DNA from: Triticum aestivum
Lineage: Eukaryota > Streptophyta > Magnoliopsida > Poales > Poaceae
NCBI RefSeq assembly: GCF_018294505.1
Contig: NC_057809.1
Coordinates: forward strand, 503,376,506 to 503,440,505
Direction of reading: 5' to 3'
Length of the DNA: 64,000 nt
Notes under the pieces: model-generated
Told to the model about the DNA's origin: nothing
The model's database searches: none
What the model saw: the letters and a program-made list of their open reading frames with translations, nothing else
Translations under genes and position numbers: made by a program
Part shown: one piece after another, positions 35,597 to 46,012 of the stretch
How the letters are laid out: every line of letters begins with the position of its first letter
Numbering within the stretch: the stretch's first letter is position 1

Positions 35597-37360
35597 TGTT
35601 GGGGAACGTAGCAGAAATTCAAAATTTTCTACGCATCACCAAGATCAATCTATGGAGTAATCTAGCAACGAGGGGAAAGAGAGTGCATCTACATACCCTT
35701 ATAGATCGCTAAGCGGAAGCGTTCAAGTGAACGGGGTTGATGGAGTCGTACTCGCCGTGATCCAAATCACCGATGATCTTAGTGCCCAACGGACGGCACC
35801 TCCGCGTTCAACACACATGCAGCCCGGTGACGTCTCCCATGCCTTGATCCAGCAAGGAGAGAGGGAGAGGTTGGGGAAGACTCCGTCCAGCAGCAACACA
35901 ACGGCGTGGTGGTGGTGGAGGAGCGTGGTACTCCAGCAGGGCTTCGCCAAGCACCGCAAGAGACGAGGAGGGAGAGGGGTAGGGCTGCGCCAAGAAGGAG
36001 ATGTTCTCGTGTGTATGGCAGCCCAAAACCCCACTATATATAGGGGAAAGGGAGGGGCTGCGCCCCCACCTAGGTTTCCACCCCTAGGGGTGGCGGCCAG
36101 CCCTAGATCCCATCTAGGGGGGCGGCCAAGGGGGGAGAGAGGGGGGGCGCACCACTAGGTGGGCCTTAGGCCCATCTGAGCCTAGGGTTTCCCCCTTTTC
36201 CCTTCTCTCTTCGCCTTGGGCCCTGGTGGGGGGGCGCACCAGCCCACCTGGGGCTGGTCCCCTCTCACACTTGGCCCACGCAGCCCTCTGGGGCAGGTAG
36301 CCCCACCTGGTGGACCCCCGGGACCCTCCCGGTGGTCCCGGTACGTTACCGATAGCACCCGAAACTTTTCCGGTGACCAAAACAGGACTTCCCATATATA
36401 AATCTTTACCTCCGGACCATTCCGGAACTCCTCGTGATGTCCGGGATCTCATCCGGGACTCCGAACAACATTCGGTAACCACGTATATCTATTCCCTATA
36501 ACCCTAGCGTCATCGAACCTTAAGTGTGTAGACCCTACGGGTTCGGGAACCATGCAGACATGACCGAGACACCTCTCCGGCCAATAACCAACAGCGGGAT
36601 CTGGATACCCATGTTGGCTCCCACATGTTCCACGATGATCTCATCGGATGAACCACGATGTCGAGGATTCAATCAATCCCGTATTCAATTCCCTTTGTCT
36701 AGCGGTATTGTACTTGCCCGAGATTCGATCGTCGGTATCCGATACCTTGTTCAATCTCGTTACCGGCAAGTCTCTTTACTCGTTCCGTAACACATCATCC
36801 CGTGATCAACTCCTTGGTCACATTGCGCATATGATGATGTCCTACCGAGTGGGCCCAGAGATACCTCTCCGTCACACGGAGTGACAAATCCCAGTCTCGA
36901 TTCGTGCCAACCCAACAGACACTTTCGGAGATACCCGTAGTGTACCTTTATAGCCACCCAGTTACGTTGTGACGTTTGGCACACCCAAAGCATTCCTATG
37001 GTATCCGGGAGTTGCACAATCTCATGGTCTAAGGAAATGATACTTGACATTAGAAAAGCTTTAGCATACGAACTACACGATCTTTGTGCTAGGCTTAGGA
37101 TTGGGTCTTGTCCATCACATGATTCTCCTAATGATGTGATCCCGTTATCAACGACATCCAATGTCCATGGTCAGGAAACCGTAACCATCAATTGATCAAC
37201 GAGCTAGTCAACTAGAGGCTTACTAGGGACATGGTGTTGTCTATGTATCCACACATGTATCTGAGTTTCCTATCAATACAATTATAGCATGGATAATAAA
37301 CTATTATCATGAACAAGGAAATAACCAATTTATTATTGCCTCTAGGGCATATTTCCAACA
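35597..37360 (-). repeat. Angela-like LTR (5' LTR in element sense), 1764 bp
   Basis: Same boundaries as its partner; TATA at 36035-36043. It supplies the promoter for minus-strand element RNA. Confidence 0.95.
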
Positions 37361-37365
37361 AAATT

Positions 37366-38326
37366 CATGCAATATGATAAAAAAACATCTTGTTATCCTT
37401 GATGGCAACAATACAATACGTGCCTTGCTACCCCTACTGTCACTGGGAAAGGACACCGCAAGATTGAACCCAAAGCTAAGCACTTCTCCCATTGCAAGAA
37501 AGATCAAACTAGCAGGCCAAACCAAACTGATAATTCGAAGAGACTTGCAAAGATAACCAATCATACATAAAAGAATTCAGAGAAGATTCAAATATTGTTC
37601 ATAGATAATCTTGATCATAAACCCACAATTCATCGGTCTCAACAAACACAACACAAAAAGAAGATTACATCGAATAGATCTCCACAAGAGAGGGGGGGAA
37701 CATTGTATTGAGATCCAAAAAGAGAGAAGAAGCCATCTAGCTAATAACTATGGACCCGAAGGTCTGAGGTAAACTACTCACACTTCATCGGAGAGGCTAT
37801 GGTGTTGATGTAGAAGCCCTCCGTGATGGATGCCCCCACCGGCGGAGCTCCGGAACAGGCCCCAAGATGGGATCTCGTGGATACAGAAGGTTGCGGTGGT
37901 GTAATTAGGGTTTTGGCTCTGTATCTGATCGTTTGGGGGTACGTAGGTATATATAGGAGGAAGAAGTACGTCGGTGGGGCAACAGGGGGCCCACGATGGT
38001 GGAGGGCGCGCCTGGGGGGGTAGGCGCGCCCCCCTACCTCGTGGCCTCCCTGTTGGTTGCTTGACATAGGGTCCAAGTCTCCTGGATCATGTTTGGTGAG
38101 AAAATCACGTTCCCGAAGGTTTTATTCCGTTTGGACTCCGTTTGATATTCCTTTTCTTTGAAATCCTAAAATAGGCAAAAAAACAGCAATTCTGGGATGG
38201 TCCTCCGGTTAATAGGTTAGTCCCAAAAATAATATAAAAGTGGATAATAAAGCCCAATAATGTCCAAAACAGTAGATAATATAGCATGGAGCAATCAAAA
38301 ATTATAGATACGTTGGAGACGTATCA
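37366..38326 (-). repeat. Sabrina-like 5' LTR, second plus-strand part
   Basis: It resumes at CATGCAATATGAT exactly where 28751 broke off and ends GGAGACGTATCA. It carries the TATATATA box (37948-37955) and the GC-rich inverted repeat (37989-38046). The target copy ACCCA follows. Confidence 0.92.
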
Positions 38327-38331
38327 ACCCA

Positions 38332-38526
38332 CATATTAAATTATCAAAGTAGTGAACATGAATCGAATCAACATGATGAAAGTGACTAGATGAAATACCT
38401 GTGTACCCTCAAGAACGTGTTGCTTATTATAAGAGACCATTTTGGTCTGTCCTTTGCCTCAAAAGGATTGGGCTACCTTGCTGCACCTTTGTTACTATTA
38501 TCATTACTTGCTCATTACGAATTATC
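38332..38526 (+). repeat. G1 3' LTR, continued and truncated
   Basis: It continues the LTR text interrupted at 21439 (CACATATTAAATTATCAAAG matches 4441 onward). It stops at GAATTATC, where the poly-T end of the LINE begins. The expected last 90 or so bases of the LTR are missing from the right side of the LINE. Confidence 0.85.
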
Positions 38527-38714
38527 TTTTTTTTTACCTTGAAGCTTGCAGGATTTACACCCCACAACAATTTATTAAAAAAAAGACAGGAAGAACAACA
38601 AAGAGTTCCTTAAGAAAAGGAACTGGGCAGGAAAGGAAAGAAAATGAAAACTGTACAAACTAGTCTAGACAGAAAAGAAAAGTCTAACTATAAAGATTAC
38701 AAATGCAGGGCCCC

Positions 38715-39611
38715 TCAAGGAGGCAGGAAATCAATCCATCTGATCAAAGCATCGCAGTGTCTTGACTTGATTCTGTGAGCTAAGAGAGAGATGTCTTGGA
38801 CAAAGCCATTCCTCCACTGCCTGAAGGTAGGTCTGAGATACCTGAAGACTTTGTCATTCCTGACTTTCCAAATATTCCACCAAGTGAGGAAGACCACTTC
38901 CGAGAAGAAAGGCTTATTGAAATCCTTCCTAGCATGGTGTGCAATCTGCACCATATCCTAACTATTGAGCCATGAAATTTGTAGATAGTTCCATACTCTC
39001 ATGCTGAAGTTGCACTGGAAGAATAAATGAATCCTGTCTTCAAGTGCTCCTGTGTGACAAAGTACACACTCAGGCCCATCATTAATCTTCCACTTCCTGC
39101 GTTGAATCATATCTTTGGTGTTTACTCTGTCCATAATGACAAGCCAGGCAAACATTTTAATTGTCATAGTACAGCAGGATTTCCATATCCAACAGAGAAG
39201 AGGGTTGACAGGAATTGGCTCATGAACAAAGTTATAGTATTTCTTTGCTGTAAATCCAGCTTTCTTCCCATGTTTCCATTGCTAGGAATCATTAGCAGCA
39301 ACATCGAAGGAAATCTCAGCCATAATTCCAGACAGTTGATTAAACTCCATATAGGCCAGTTTAGATAGTGGCAAGGAGAACATGCTCTGAAACTCACTGG
39401 TCTGCAGCACTTCCATAACAGAGAAATTCTTTTGCAAGTAGAAGGAAAAAAGTCTGGGGAATATGTCTTGGAGTGGTATGCATGAGTTATCAATTTCCCA
39501 AGAATCAGACCAGAATAGCAAAGAGTCCCCTCTTCCCACAGATACAGAAGAGACAACCCTGAATTTATCCATTAGCTTACAGATGTCTCTCCACCAAAAG
39601 GAGCCACACAA
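38715..39611 (-). pseudogene. LINE ORF2 C-terminal part, frameshifted
   Basis: Overlapping minus-strand frames carry zf-RVT: FAWLVIMDRVNTKDMIQRR, CVLCHTGALEDRIHLFFQC (the Cys-Cys-His-Cys cluster) and, beyond a stop, TWWNIWKVRNDKVF, the usual last block of plant LINE ORF2. Two or more frameshifts lie between 38955 and 39720. The parts are the continuation of the RT ORF upstream. Confidence 0.8.
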
Positions 39612-39725
39612 AGCAGTGTCATGTGGAACTCTCTGATAATAGTAACTATCTCAGATCAAATGAACCCATGGCACATCTACTTTGTTATAGAACTTATTGG
39701 GGAACTTCATTAACAAAGCTTCATT

Positions 39726-41096
39726 TTACAGGCCCAGATTGAGTATGCCAAGCCCACCCTTAAGTTTGGGCATGCAGACCAAAGGCCAAGCAGCCAGAGA
39801 ATTCCCCTTCTCCTGACCATACCTTCTCCATAGACATTGTCTCTGTATTCTTTCCAGTTGCTTTAAAATCCCTTGTGGTATTGATAAACTACAAAGGAAA
39901 AAGATTGGCAATGAAGAGATAAAAGAGTTTACCAACTGCAGCCTACTACCTTGGGGCAGAAACCATGAGCTAGCAGTTAATCTTCTTTCCATATAGTCAA
40001 CTAGTGGAAGGAGATCAACAATTTTGGGCCTAGTTGTGCCCACTGGCAAACCCAAATATGTGAATGGCATAACCCCCAGTTGGCACCCAAACTGTGCAGC
40101 AAGAACATTGGCAGAATTGGCATCCACATTGATTGGGTACATTGATGATTTGTGATAATTAATCTGTAGTCCAGTTGCCATGGAGAAAGTCTTTAGAACA
40201 GACTTAAGCACCTCCAGCTGAGCAGAATCAGCATTCATAAACAGAAGTGTGTCATCAGCATATTGAACCACTGGGTAATCAGGATCATGAGTTAGTAGGG
40301 GCAAAGAGAGAAGTCCTTTCATGAGATGATCATTAATCATAGTCTGCAGCAGATCAGCAGCAATCACAAACAACAAAGGTGAAATGGGATCACCTTGCTT
40401 TACCCCACACTTGCACTTGAAATGGTTTCCTGGTACCCCATTGAGTAAGATTGAGGAGGTTGCTGAGGACAACAATTGCTGTATCCAGGATATCCATTTA
40501 TTATCAAAACCCTTTGCCACCAAGATCTTTATAATTGCCTCATGCTGAATAGAATCAAAGGCTTTTTCAAAATCAAGTTTGAGTAACATGATTGGCTGTT
40601 TTGACTGATTGCACTGGTGAATGTACTCAAAAGTCCATGCTATACAATCCTGAATGGTTCTTGACTTGATAAAGCCATATTGATTCTTATGCACACATTT
40701 GGTTATTTCATCTTGGAACACGTTGGCTGCAAGCTTAGTGAGGAATTTCAACCCCACACTTGTCAAAGAAATTGGCCTAAAATCTCCAGCAGTTTCAGGT
40801 GACAACTTTTTGGGGATCAGAGTTATGAAGGCCTCACTAAGATTTTCAAGCTGAGCAGTTCCAGCATGGAACTCATTGACCAGTGCAATGAAATCTCCTG
40901 AAATGATTGGCCAACACTTTTTCATAAAAAGACCATTAAATCCATCTGGTCCAGGAGCCTTGTTAGTGGGCAATTCCTTGATCACCTGCTCAATTTCTTT
41001 GACCTCAAAAGGCCTAGTGAGGACATCTAGCCCCTGCACCCTAGGGATGATAGAAAGGATGTCATTGCCCAGAAAGACTGGTTTCACTGTTCCCAT
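39726..41096 (-). CDS. LINE reverse transcriptase (456 aa, partial ORF2)
   Basis: An open frame carries RVT_1: [13 protein letters not shown] (residues 45-57), [14 protein letters not shown] (106-119), [11 protein letters not shown] (171-181, catalytic Asp), [13 protein letters not shown] (231-243), QYADDTLLF (278-286, the YADD box) and TYLGLPVG. It primes cDNA synthesis at a nicked target. The first residues follow the truncation, so the listed Met is internal to ORF2 and the endonuclease is absent. The RT has no stop in 456 codons, so the LINE is not very old, but the protein ends in degenerate sequence and cannot be complete. Confidence 0.88.
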   Translation of the reverse strand: MGTVKPVFLGNDILSIIPRVQGLDVLTRPFEVKEIEQVIKELPTNKAPGPDGFNGLFMKKCWPIISGDFIALVNEFHAGTAQLENLSEAFITLIPKKLSPETAGDFRPISLTSVGLKFLTKLAANVFQDEITKCVHKNQYGFIKSRTIQDCIAWTFEYIHQCNQSKQPIMLLKLDFEKAFDSIQHEAIIKILVAKGFDNKWISWIQQLLSSATSSILLNGVPGNHFKCKCGVKQGDPISPLLFVIAADLLQTMINDHLMKGLLSLPLLTHDPDYPVVQYADDTLLFMNADSAQLEVLKSVLKTFSMATGLQINYHKSSMYPINVDANSANVLAAQFGCQLGVMPFTYLGLPVGTTRPKIVDLLPLVDYMERRLTASSWFLPQGSRLQLVNSFISSLPIFFLCSLSIPQGILKQLERIQRQCLWRRYGQEKGNSLAAWPLVCMPKLKGGLGILNLGL

Positions 41097-41112
41097 TCTG
41101 CCCTTAAAATCT

Positions 41113-42179
41113 CATAGTCCATACACTTATCGGGGGTGTCCGGAACCCCTTCCGGTGACCCGATGACTACCCTATGCACCCCGAAACTCTTCTAGTTATC
41201 TGAATACCACAATCCTATATATCAATCCTTACCTCTCTACCATTTCAAGACTCCTCGTCATGTCCATGATCTCATCCGGGACTCCGAACAACATTCGGTC
41301 ACCAAATCATATAACACTATATCGTCAATGAATGTTAAGCGTGCAGACCCCACGGGTTCGAGAACTATGTGGACATGATCGGGACACCTTCCCGGTAAAT
41401 AACCAATAGCGGAACCTGGATGCCCATATTGGCTCCTACATATTCTATGAAGATCTTTATCGGTCGAACCTTATGACAACATACGTAATTCCCTTTGTTC
41501 ATCGGTACGTTACTTGCCCGAGATCCGATCGTCGGTATCTTCATACCTAGTTCAATCTCATTACTGGCAAGTCTCTTTACTTGTTCCGTAATTGATCATC
41601 TTGCAACTAACTTCTTAGTTACTATGCTTGCAAGGCTTCTTATGATGTGTATTAACGAGAGGGCACAGAGATACCTCTTCGATACTCGGAGTGAGAAGTC
41701 CTAATCTCGATCTATGCCAACTCAACAAACACCTTTGGAGATACCTGTAGAGCATCTTTATGATCACCAAGTTATGTTGTGATGTTTGATAGCACATAAG
41801 GTATTCCTCCGGTATCCGGGAGTTGCATAATCTCATAGTCGAAGGAATATGTATTTGACATTAAGAAAGCAATAACAATAAACTGAAATGATCAATATGC
41901 TAAGCTAGCAGATGGGTCATGTACATCACATCATTCTCCTAATGATGTCATCCTATTATCAAATGACAACACATGTCTATGGCTAGGAAACCTTAACCTT
42001 CTTTGATTAACGAGCTAGTTTAGTAGAGGCTTACTAGGGACACGGTATTTGTATATGTATTCACACATGTATTTAAGTTTTCAAGCAATACAATTCTAGC
42101 ATGAATAATAAAGATTTATCATGAATAAGGAAATATAAAATAAAAACTTTATTATTGCCTCTAGGGCATATTTCCTTCA
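41113..42179 (-). repeat. copia LTR fragment (BARE/WIS/Angela-like)
   Basis: The plus-strand right end reads GCCTCTAGGGCATATTTCCTTCA, shown by its last part CATATTTCCTTCA, the U3 start of this LTR class. The text to the left parallels 51680-52666 of the second copia LTR. The rest of the LTR is missing at the junction with the LINE. No internal copia region adjoins it. Confidence 0.8.
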
Positions 42180-42963
42180 ACTCCAAGCAAAACACATATC
42201 ATGTGACGAATGAAAATATAGCTCCAAGTGAGGTTACCGGTAATGTTGGAGACGAAAGAGGGGATGCCTTCTAGGGCATCCCCAAGCTTAGTTGCTTGGA
42301 TATTCCTTGAATATTACCATGGGGGTGCCTTGGTCATCCCAAGCTTAGGGTCTTGTCACTCCTTATTCGCCTCATATCGATATCTCACCCAAAACTTGAA
42401 AACTTCAATCACACAAAACTTAATGGAACTTCATGAGATAGGTTAGTACGATAAAGACAAATCATTCGCTTTGGTACTGTCAAAGACAAGATTCATAATT
42501 GTTCTCACACAGTGCCTACTGTGCCTTATCATTTTCGCAATTTATATTGAGCAATATAAGCCATAGAAACTATAAAACAAGCAAACTATGCATTGAAAAC
42601 AGAATCTGTCAAAAACAAAACAATTTGTAATGATCCGGACAATCACCATGCTTCTAATACTCCAAAAATTCTTAAAAATTAGACAACGTAGAAAATTTGT
42701 ATATCAATCATCTGTAAAACATTCAGAATTTTATCATGTTCCAGTGAATTTAAACAATTCTGTTACTGGAAGCAAAAGTTTCTGTTTTTGCACAGAACCA
42801 AGTAAACTATCATCCACACTATCCCAAAGGCTTTGCTTGGCACTTTATTGAAACAAAAGCTATAAAACATGATTACTACAGTATCTTAATCATGTGAACA
42901 CACAAAAACAGTAAGGGTGAATGTTGGTTTGTCTCCCAACAAGCGCTTTTCTTTAATGCCTTT
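42180..42963 (-). other. B element 3' non-coding region
   Basis: It contains CATCCCCAAGCTTAG-type polypurine motifs (minus sense AAGCTTGGGGATG) near 42277 and 42340. No gene is seen. It ends at the copia fragment, so the second LTR of B is missing. Confidence 0.6.
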
Positions 42964-43797
42964 TTAAGCTAGGCATGAAAATTTCAATGATGCTCGCATA
43001 AAAGTAAAGAATTGAAACATAAAGAGAGCATCATGAATCACATGGCAAGCACATTTAAGACTAACCCACTTCCTATGAAAAGGGGTTTTGTGTGCAAACA
43101 ACTTATGGGAGCAATAATCAACTACCATAGGAAGGCAAAACTTCAAGATTTTCAACACATAGAGATGAAACTTGATATTATTGAGATATGTAGAAGTATA
43201 TGTTCCTCTCGCATAATAACTTTCAGTAGCATCATGAATGAATTCAACAATATAACTATCACATAAAGCATTCTTTTCATGATCCACAAGCATAGGATTT
43301 TTATTACTCTCCACATAAGCAAATTTGTTCTCATCAATATTAGTGGGAGCAAATTCATTGAAATAACTATCATTTGATACTTGGTTGGCATAATCAATTT
43401 GAGCATTAAAATCATGATGACAAGTTTCATGGTCATCATTACTCTTTACAGCATACATGTCATCACCGTAATCATCATAAATAGGAGGCATGCCATCATA
43501 ATAATAAATTTTCTCATCAAAACTTGGGGGAATAAAAATATCATCTTCATCAAATATAGCATCCTCAAGCTTATGGATTTGCATATCATTAGCATCATGG
43601 ATATTCAAAAAATTCATACCAACAACATTGCAATCATGCTCATCATTCAAATATTTTATGCCAAACATATTATTGAATTCTGCTTCTATCAATTGAGCAC
43701 AATTTTCCTTTCCATCATTTTCAAGAAAGACAAGATAAAGACGAATAATATGAGGCCGCCTCAATTCCATTTTTTGTAGTTTTCTTTTATAAACCAA
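42964..43797 (-). CDS. 277-aa ORF of unknown function in B
   Basis: The frame begins MVYKRKLQKMELRRPHIIRL and stays open for 277 codons. Residues 70-175 are very acidic and aromatic (DEDDIFIPPSFDEKIYYYDG, IYDDYGDDMYAV). The last 90 residues are basic and hydrophobic (FHLYVLKILKFCLPMVVDYC, HRKWVSLKC). I recognise no gag capsid, protease or transposase motif. It occupies the gag position behind the primer site of a non-autonomous gypsy element. I have the impression that similar proteins occur widely in Triticeae repeats, but cannot check. It may be a diverged gag-like protein or an open frame kept by chance in AT-rich DNA. Confidence 0.5.
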   Translation of the reverse strand: MVYKRKLQKMELRRPHIIRLYLVFLENDGKENCAQLIEAEFNNMFGIKYLNDEHDCNVVGMNFLNIHDANDMQIHKLEDAIFDEDDIFIPPSFDEKIYYYDGMPPIYDDYGDDMYAVKSNDDHETCHHDFNAQIDYANQVSNDSYFNEFAPTNIDENKFAYVESNKNPMLVDHEKNALCDSYIVEFIHDATESYYARGTYTSTYLNNIKFHLYVLKILKFCLPMVVDYCSHKLFAHKTPFHRKWVSLKCACHVIHDALFMFQFFTFMRASLKFSCLA

Positions 43798-43866
43798 ACT
43801 AGTGATAAAACAAGAGACTAAAAGATTCAGTTGTAAGATCTAAAGATATACCTTCAAGCATTCACC

Positions 43867-43884
43867 TCCCCGTCAACGGCGCCA
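43867..43884 (-). other. primer binding site, tRNA-Asp type (B)
   Basis: In minus sense TGGCGCCGTTGACGGGGA, one mismatch to the tRNA-Asp site, 10 bases from the LTR edge at 43895. Confidence 0.75.
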
Positions 43885-43894
43885 GAAAAGAGCT

Positions 43895-44418
43895 TGATGT
43901 CTACTACACAACTTGTTCTCGTAGACTCGTGTTGGGCCTCCAAGCGCAGAGTTTTGTAGCATAGTAGCAAATTTCCCTCAAGTGGATGACCTAAGGTTTA
44001 TCAATCTGTGGGAGGTGTAGGATGAAGATGGTCTCTCTCAAACAACGCTGCAACCAAATAACAAAGAGCTTCTTGTGTCCCCAACACACCAAATACAATG
44101 GTAAATTGTATAGGTGCACTAGTTCAGTGAAGAGATGGTGATACAAGTATAGTAATGATAGTAGATATTGATTTTTGTAATAGTAACAACAAAAAACAGC
44201 AAGGTAGCAATTGATAAAACAAAGCACAAACGATATTGCAATGCTTGAAAATGAGGCCTAGGGTCCATACTTTCGCTAGTGTAATCTCTCAACAATGCTA
44301 ATATAATTGGATCATATAACCATCCCTCAATGTGTGATAAAGAATCACTCCAAAGTTCTTATCTAGCAGAGAACATAGATGAAATTGTTTGTAGGGTACG
44401 AAACCACCTCAATGTTAT
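43895..44418 (-). repeat. B LTR, first plus-strand part
   Basis: It starts TGATGTCTACTACACAAC and is interrupted after TTATC (44414-44418). It continues at 49295. Confidence 0.85.
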
Positions 44419-46012
44419 CTGCTACTTCTTGAGCTTGCATTGGTTTTTCCCTTGAAGAGGAAAGGGTGATGCAGCAAAGTAGAGATAAGTATTTCCCTTA
44501 GTTAGAGAACCAATGTATCAATCCATTAGGAGACCATGCACAAATCACCGAATACCTACACACAATCATACAACTTGCACCCAACGCGATAAAGGGGTTG
44601 TCAATCCCTTCACGGTTACTTGCAAAAGTGAGGTCTGATAGAGATAGATAAACGGTAAAGTAAATATTTTTGGTATTTTTGGTTTATAGATCGGAAAGTA
44701 AAAGATTGTAAAATAGTAGTACGGAAACTAATATGATGGAAAATAGTAGATCGGAAACTTATATGATGGAAAATAGACCTGAGGGCCATAGATTTCACTA
44801 GAGGCTTCTCTCATGATAGCAAATAATACGGTGGGTGAACAAATTACTGCCGAGCAATTGATATAAAAGTGCAAAGTTATGATGATATCTAAGGCAATGA
44901 TCATGAATATAGGCATCACGTCCGTGTCAAGTATACCGAAACAATTTTGCATCTACTACTATTACTCCACACATCGACCGCTATCTAGTATGCATCTAGA
45001 GTATTAAGTTCATAAAGAACGGAGTAATGCATTAAGTAAGATGACATGATGTAGAGGAATTAACTCAAGCAATATTATGAAAACTCCATCTTTTTATCCT
45101 CGATGGCAACAATACAATACGTGCCTTGCTGCCCCTACTGTCACCGGGAAAGGACACTGCAAGATTGAAGCCAAAGCTAAGCACTTCTCCCACTGCAAGA
45201 AAACCCAATCTAGTTGGCCAAACCAAACTGATGGTTCGAAGAGAATTACAAAGATACCAGATCATGCATAAAAGAATTCAGAGAAGATTCAAATAATATT
45301 CATAGATAAGCTGATCATAAATCCACAATTCATCGGATCTCAGCAAACACATCGCAAAAAAATATTACATCGAATAGATCTCCAGGAACATCGAGGATAA
45401 CATGGTATTGAGAATCAAAGAGAGAGAAGAAGACATCTAGCTACTAGATATGGACTTGTAGGTCTGTGGTAAACTACTCACGCTTCATCGGAAGGGCAAT
45501 AGATTTGATGTAGAAGCCCTCCATGATCGAATCCCCCTCCAGCAGGGTGCCGAAAAAGGTCCCTAGATGGGATCTCACGGGTACAGAAGGTTGCGGCGGT
45601 GGAAAAGTGTTTTCGTGGATGCCTCTGGTGGTTTGGGGATATATGGGAATATATAGGCGAAAGAATTAGGTCAGGAGGTGCACGAGGGGCCCACAACGGT
45701 GGGGGCGCGCCCTACCTCCCTAGGCGCTCCCTCCGTCCTTGTGGCCGCCTCGTGGCTCCTCCGACTTCATCTCCAAGTCTCCTGGTTGTCTTCTGGTCCA
45801 AGAAAAATCATCGCGAAAGCTTTATTCCGTTTGGTATTCCTTTTCAGTGAAACTCAAAAACTGGGAAAAACAAGAACTGGCACTGGGTTCTAGGTTAATA
45901 GGTTAGTCCCAAAAAAATATAAAATAGCATATTAATGCAAATAAAACATCCAAAACAGATAATATAATAGCATGGAACAATAAAAAAATATAGATACGTT
46001 GGAGACGTATCA
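44419..46012 (-). repeat. left LTR of the mosaic element, Sabrina-like
   Basis: TGCTACTTCTTGAGC to GGAGACGTATCA, similar throughout to 21440-23018 but clearly diverged. Its minus-strand TATATA is near 45650 and a weaker GC-rich inverted repeat lies at about 45688-45750. Confidence 0.88.

Larger units (their letters stand above)
28752..37360 (-). mobile_element. complete Angela-like copia element (8609 bp), coding region decayed
   Basis: Two LTRs (28752-30514 and 35597-37360) begin TGTTGGGGAAC and end TTTCCAACA on the plus strand. They are flanked by the perfect target duplication AAATT (28747-28751 and 37361-37365). By eye the LTRs differ at about 13 bases plus three single-base length changes, roughly 99 percent identity, so insertion is recent. 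A polypurine tract (rc of GTCTCCCACTTGCACTAG) follows the left LTR, and an initiator-Met-type primer site precedes the right one. The inner 5.1 kb holds gag-pol remnants in many frames only. Confidence 0.93.
21440..38326 (-). mobile_element. Sabrina-like non-autonomous gypsy element (gag-protease only), carrying a nested copia element
   Basis: In minus orientation the order is: LTR (28126-28751 plus 37366-38326), tRNA-Asp primer site, gag, protease, long non-coding region, polypurine tract, LTR (21440-23018). Target duplication ACCCA lies at 21435-21439 and 38327-38331, so the element is complete at both ends. RT, RNase H and integrase are absent; 2.8 kb of non-coding sequence fills 23019-25822. 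It therefore needs polymerase and integrase in trans. LTR size (about 1.58 kb) and the TGATACRTCTCC start fit the Sabrina family as I know it. Confidence 0.9.
14256..38526 (+). mobile_element. G1: Athila-type gypsy element with near-complete but broken pol (WHAM-like)
   Basis: Pieces 14256-21439 and 38332-38526 belong to one plus-strand element; 21440-38326 is a later insertion, and ACCCA is duplicated at 21435-21439 and 38327-38331. The order is protease, RT, RNase H, integrase (the Ty3/gypsy order), a long 3' spacer with an env-position ORF, a polypurine tract and a 3' LTR. The gag and 5' LTR are off the window to the left, beyond the Fatima-like insertion. The LTR is cut at 38526 by a LINE. 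AT-rich coding and the protease motif CDIGAS place it in the Athila branch. Many stops and frameshifts show it is dead. Confidence 0.85.
38527..41112 (-). mobile_element. 5'-truncated LINE (L1-type)
   Basis: The minus-strand element ends in a poly(A) seen as a T run at about 38527-38535. It carries RT (39726-41096), a zinc-binding zf-RVT region and a short C-terminal domain. The apurinic endonuclease and ORF1 are missing, since the element is cut at about 41112 next to a copia LTR. 5' truncation is usual for LINEs. I could not find a convincing target duplication; only TTATC is shared by both sides. Confidence 0.85.

Noticed and set aside
38519..41130. TTATC as target duplication of the LINE
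   Set aside because: Five bases, not exactly at the right-hand junction, and LINE duplications are usually longer; chance is likely.
43381..43779. 132-codon plus-strand ORF opposite the B ORF
   Set aside because: Ile/Met/Asn-rich shadow of the AT-rich minus-strand frame.
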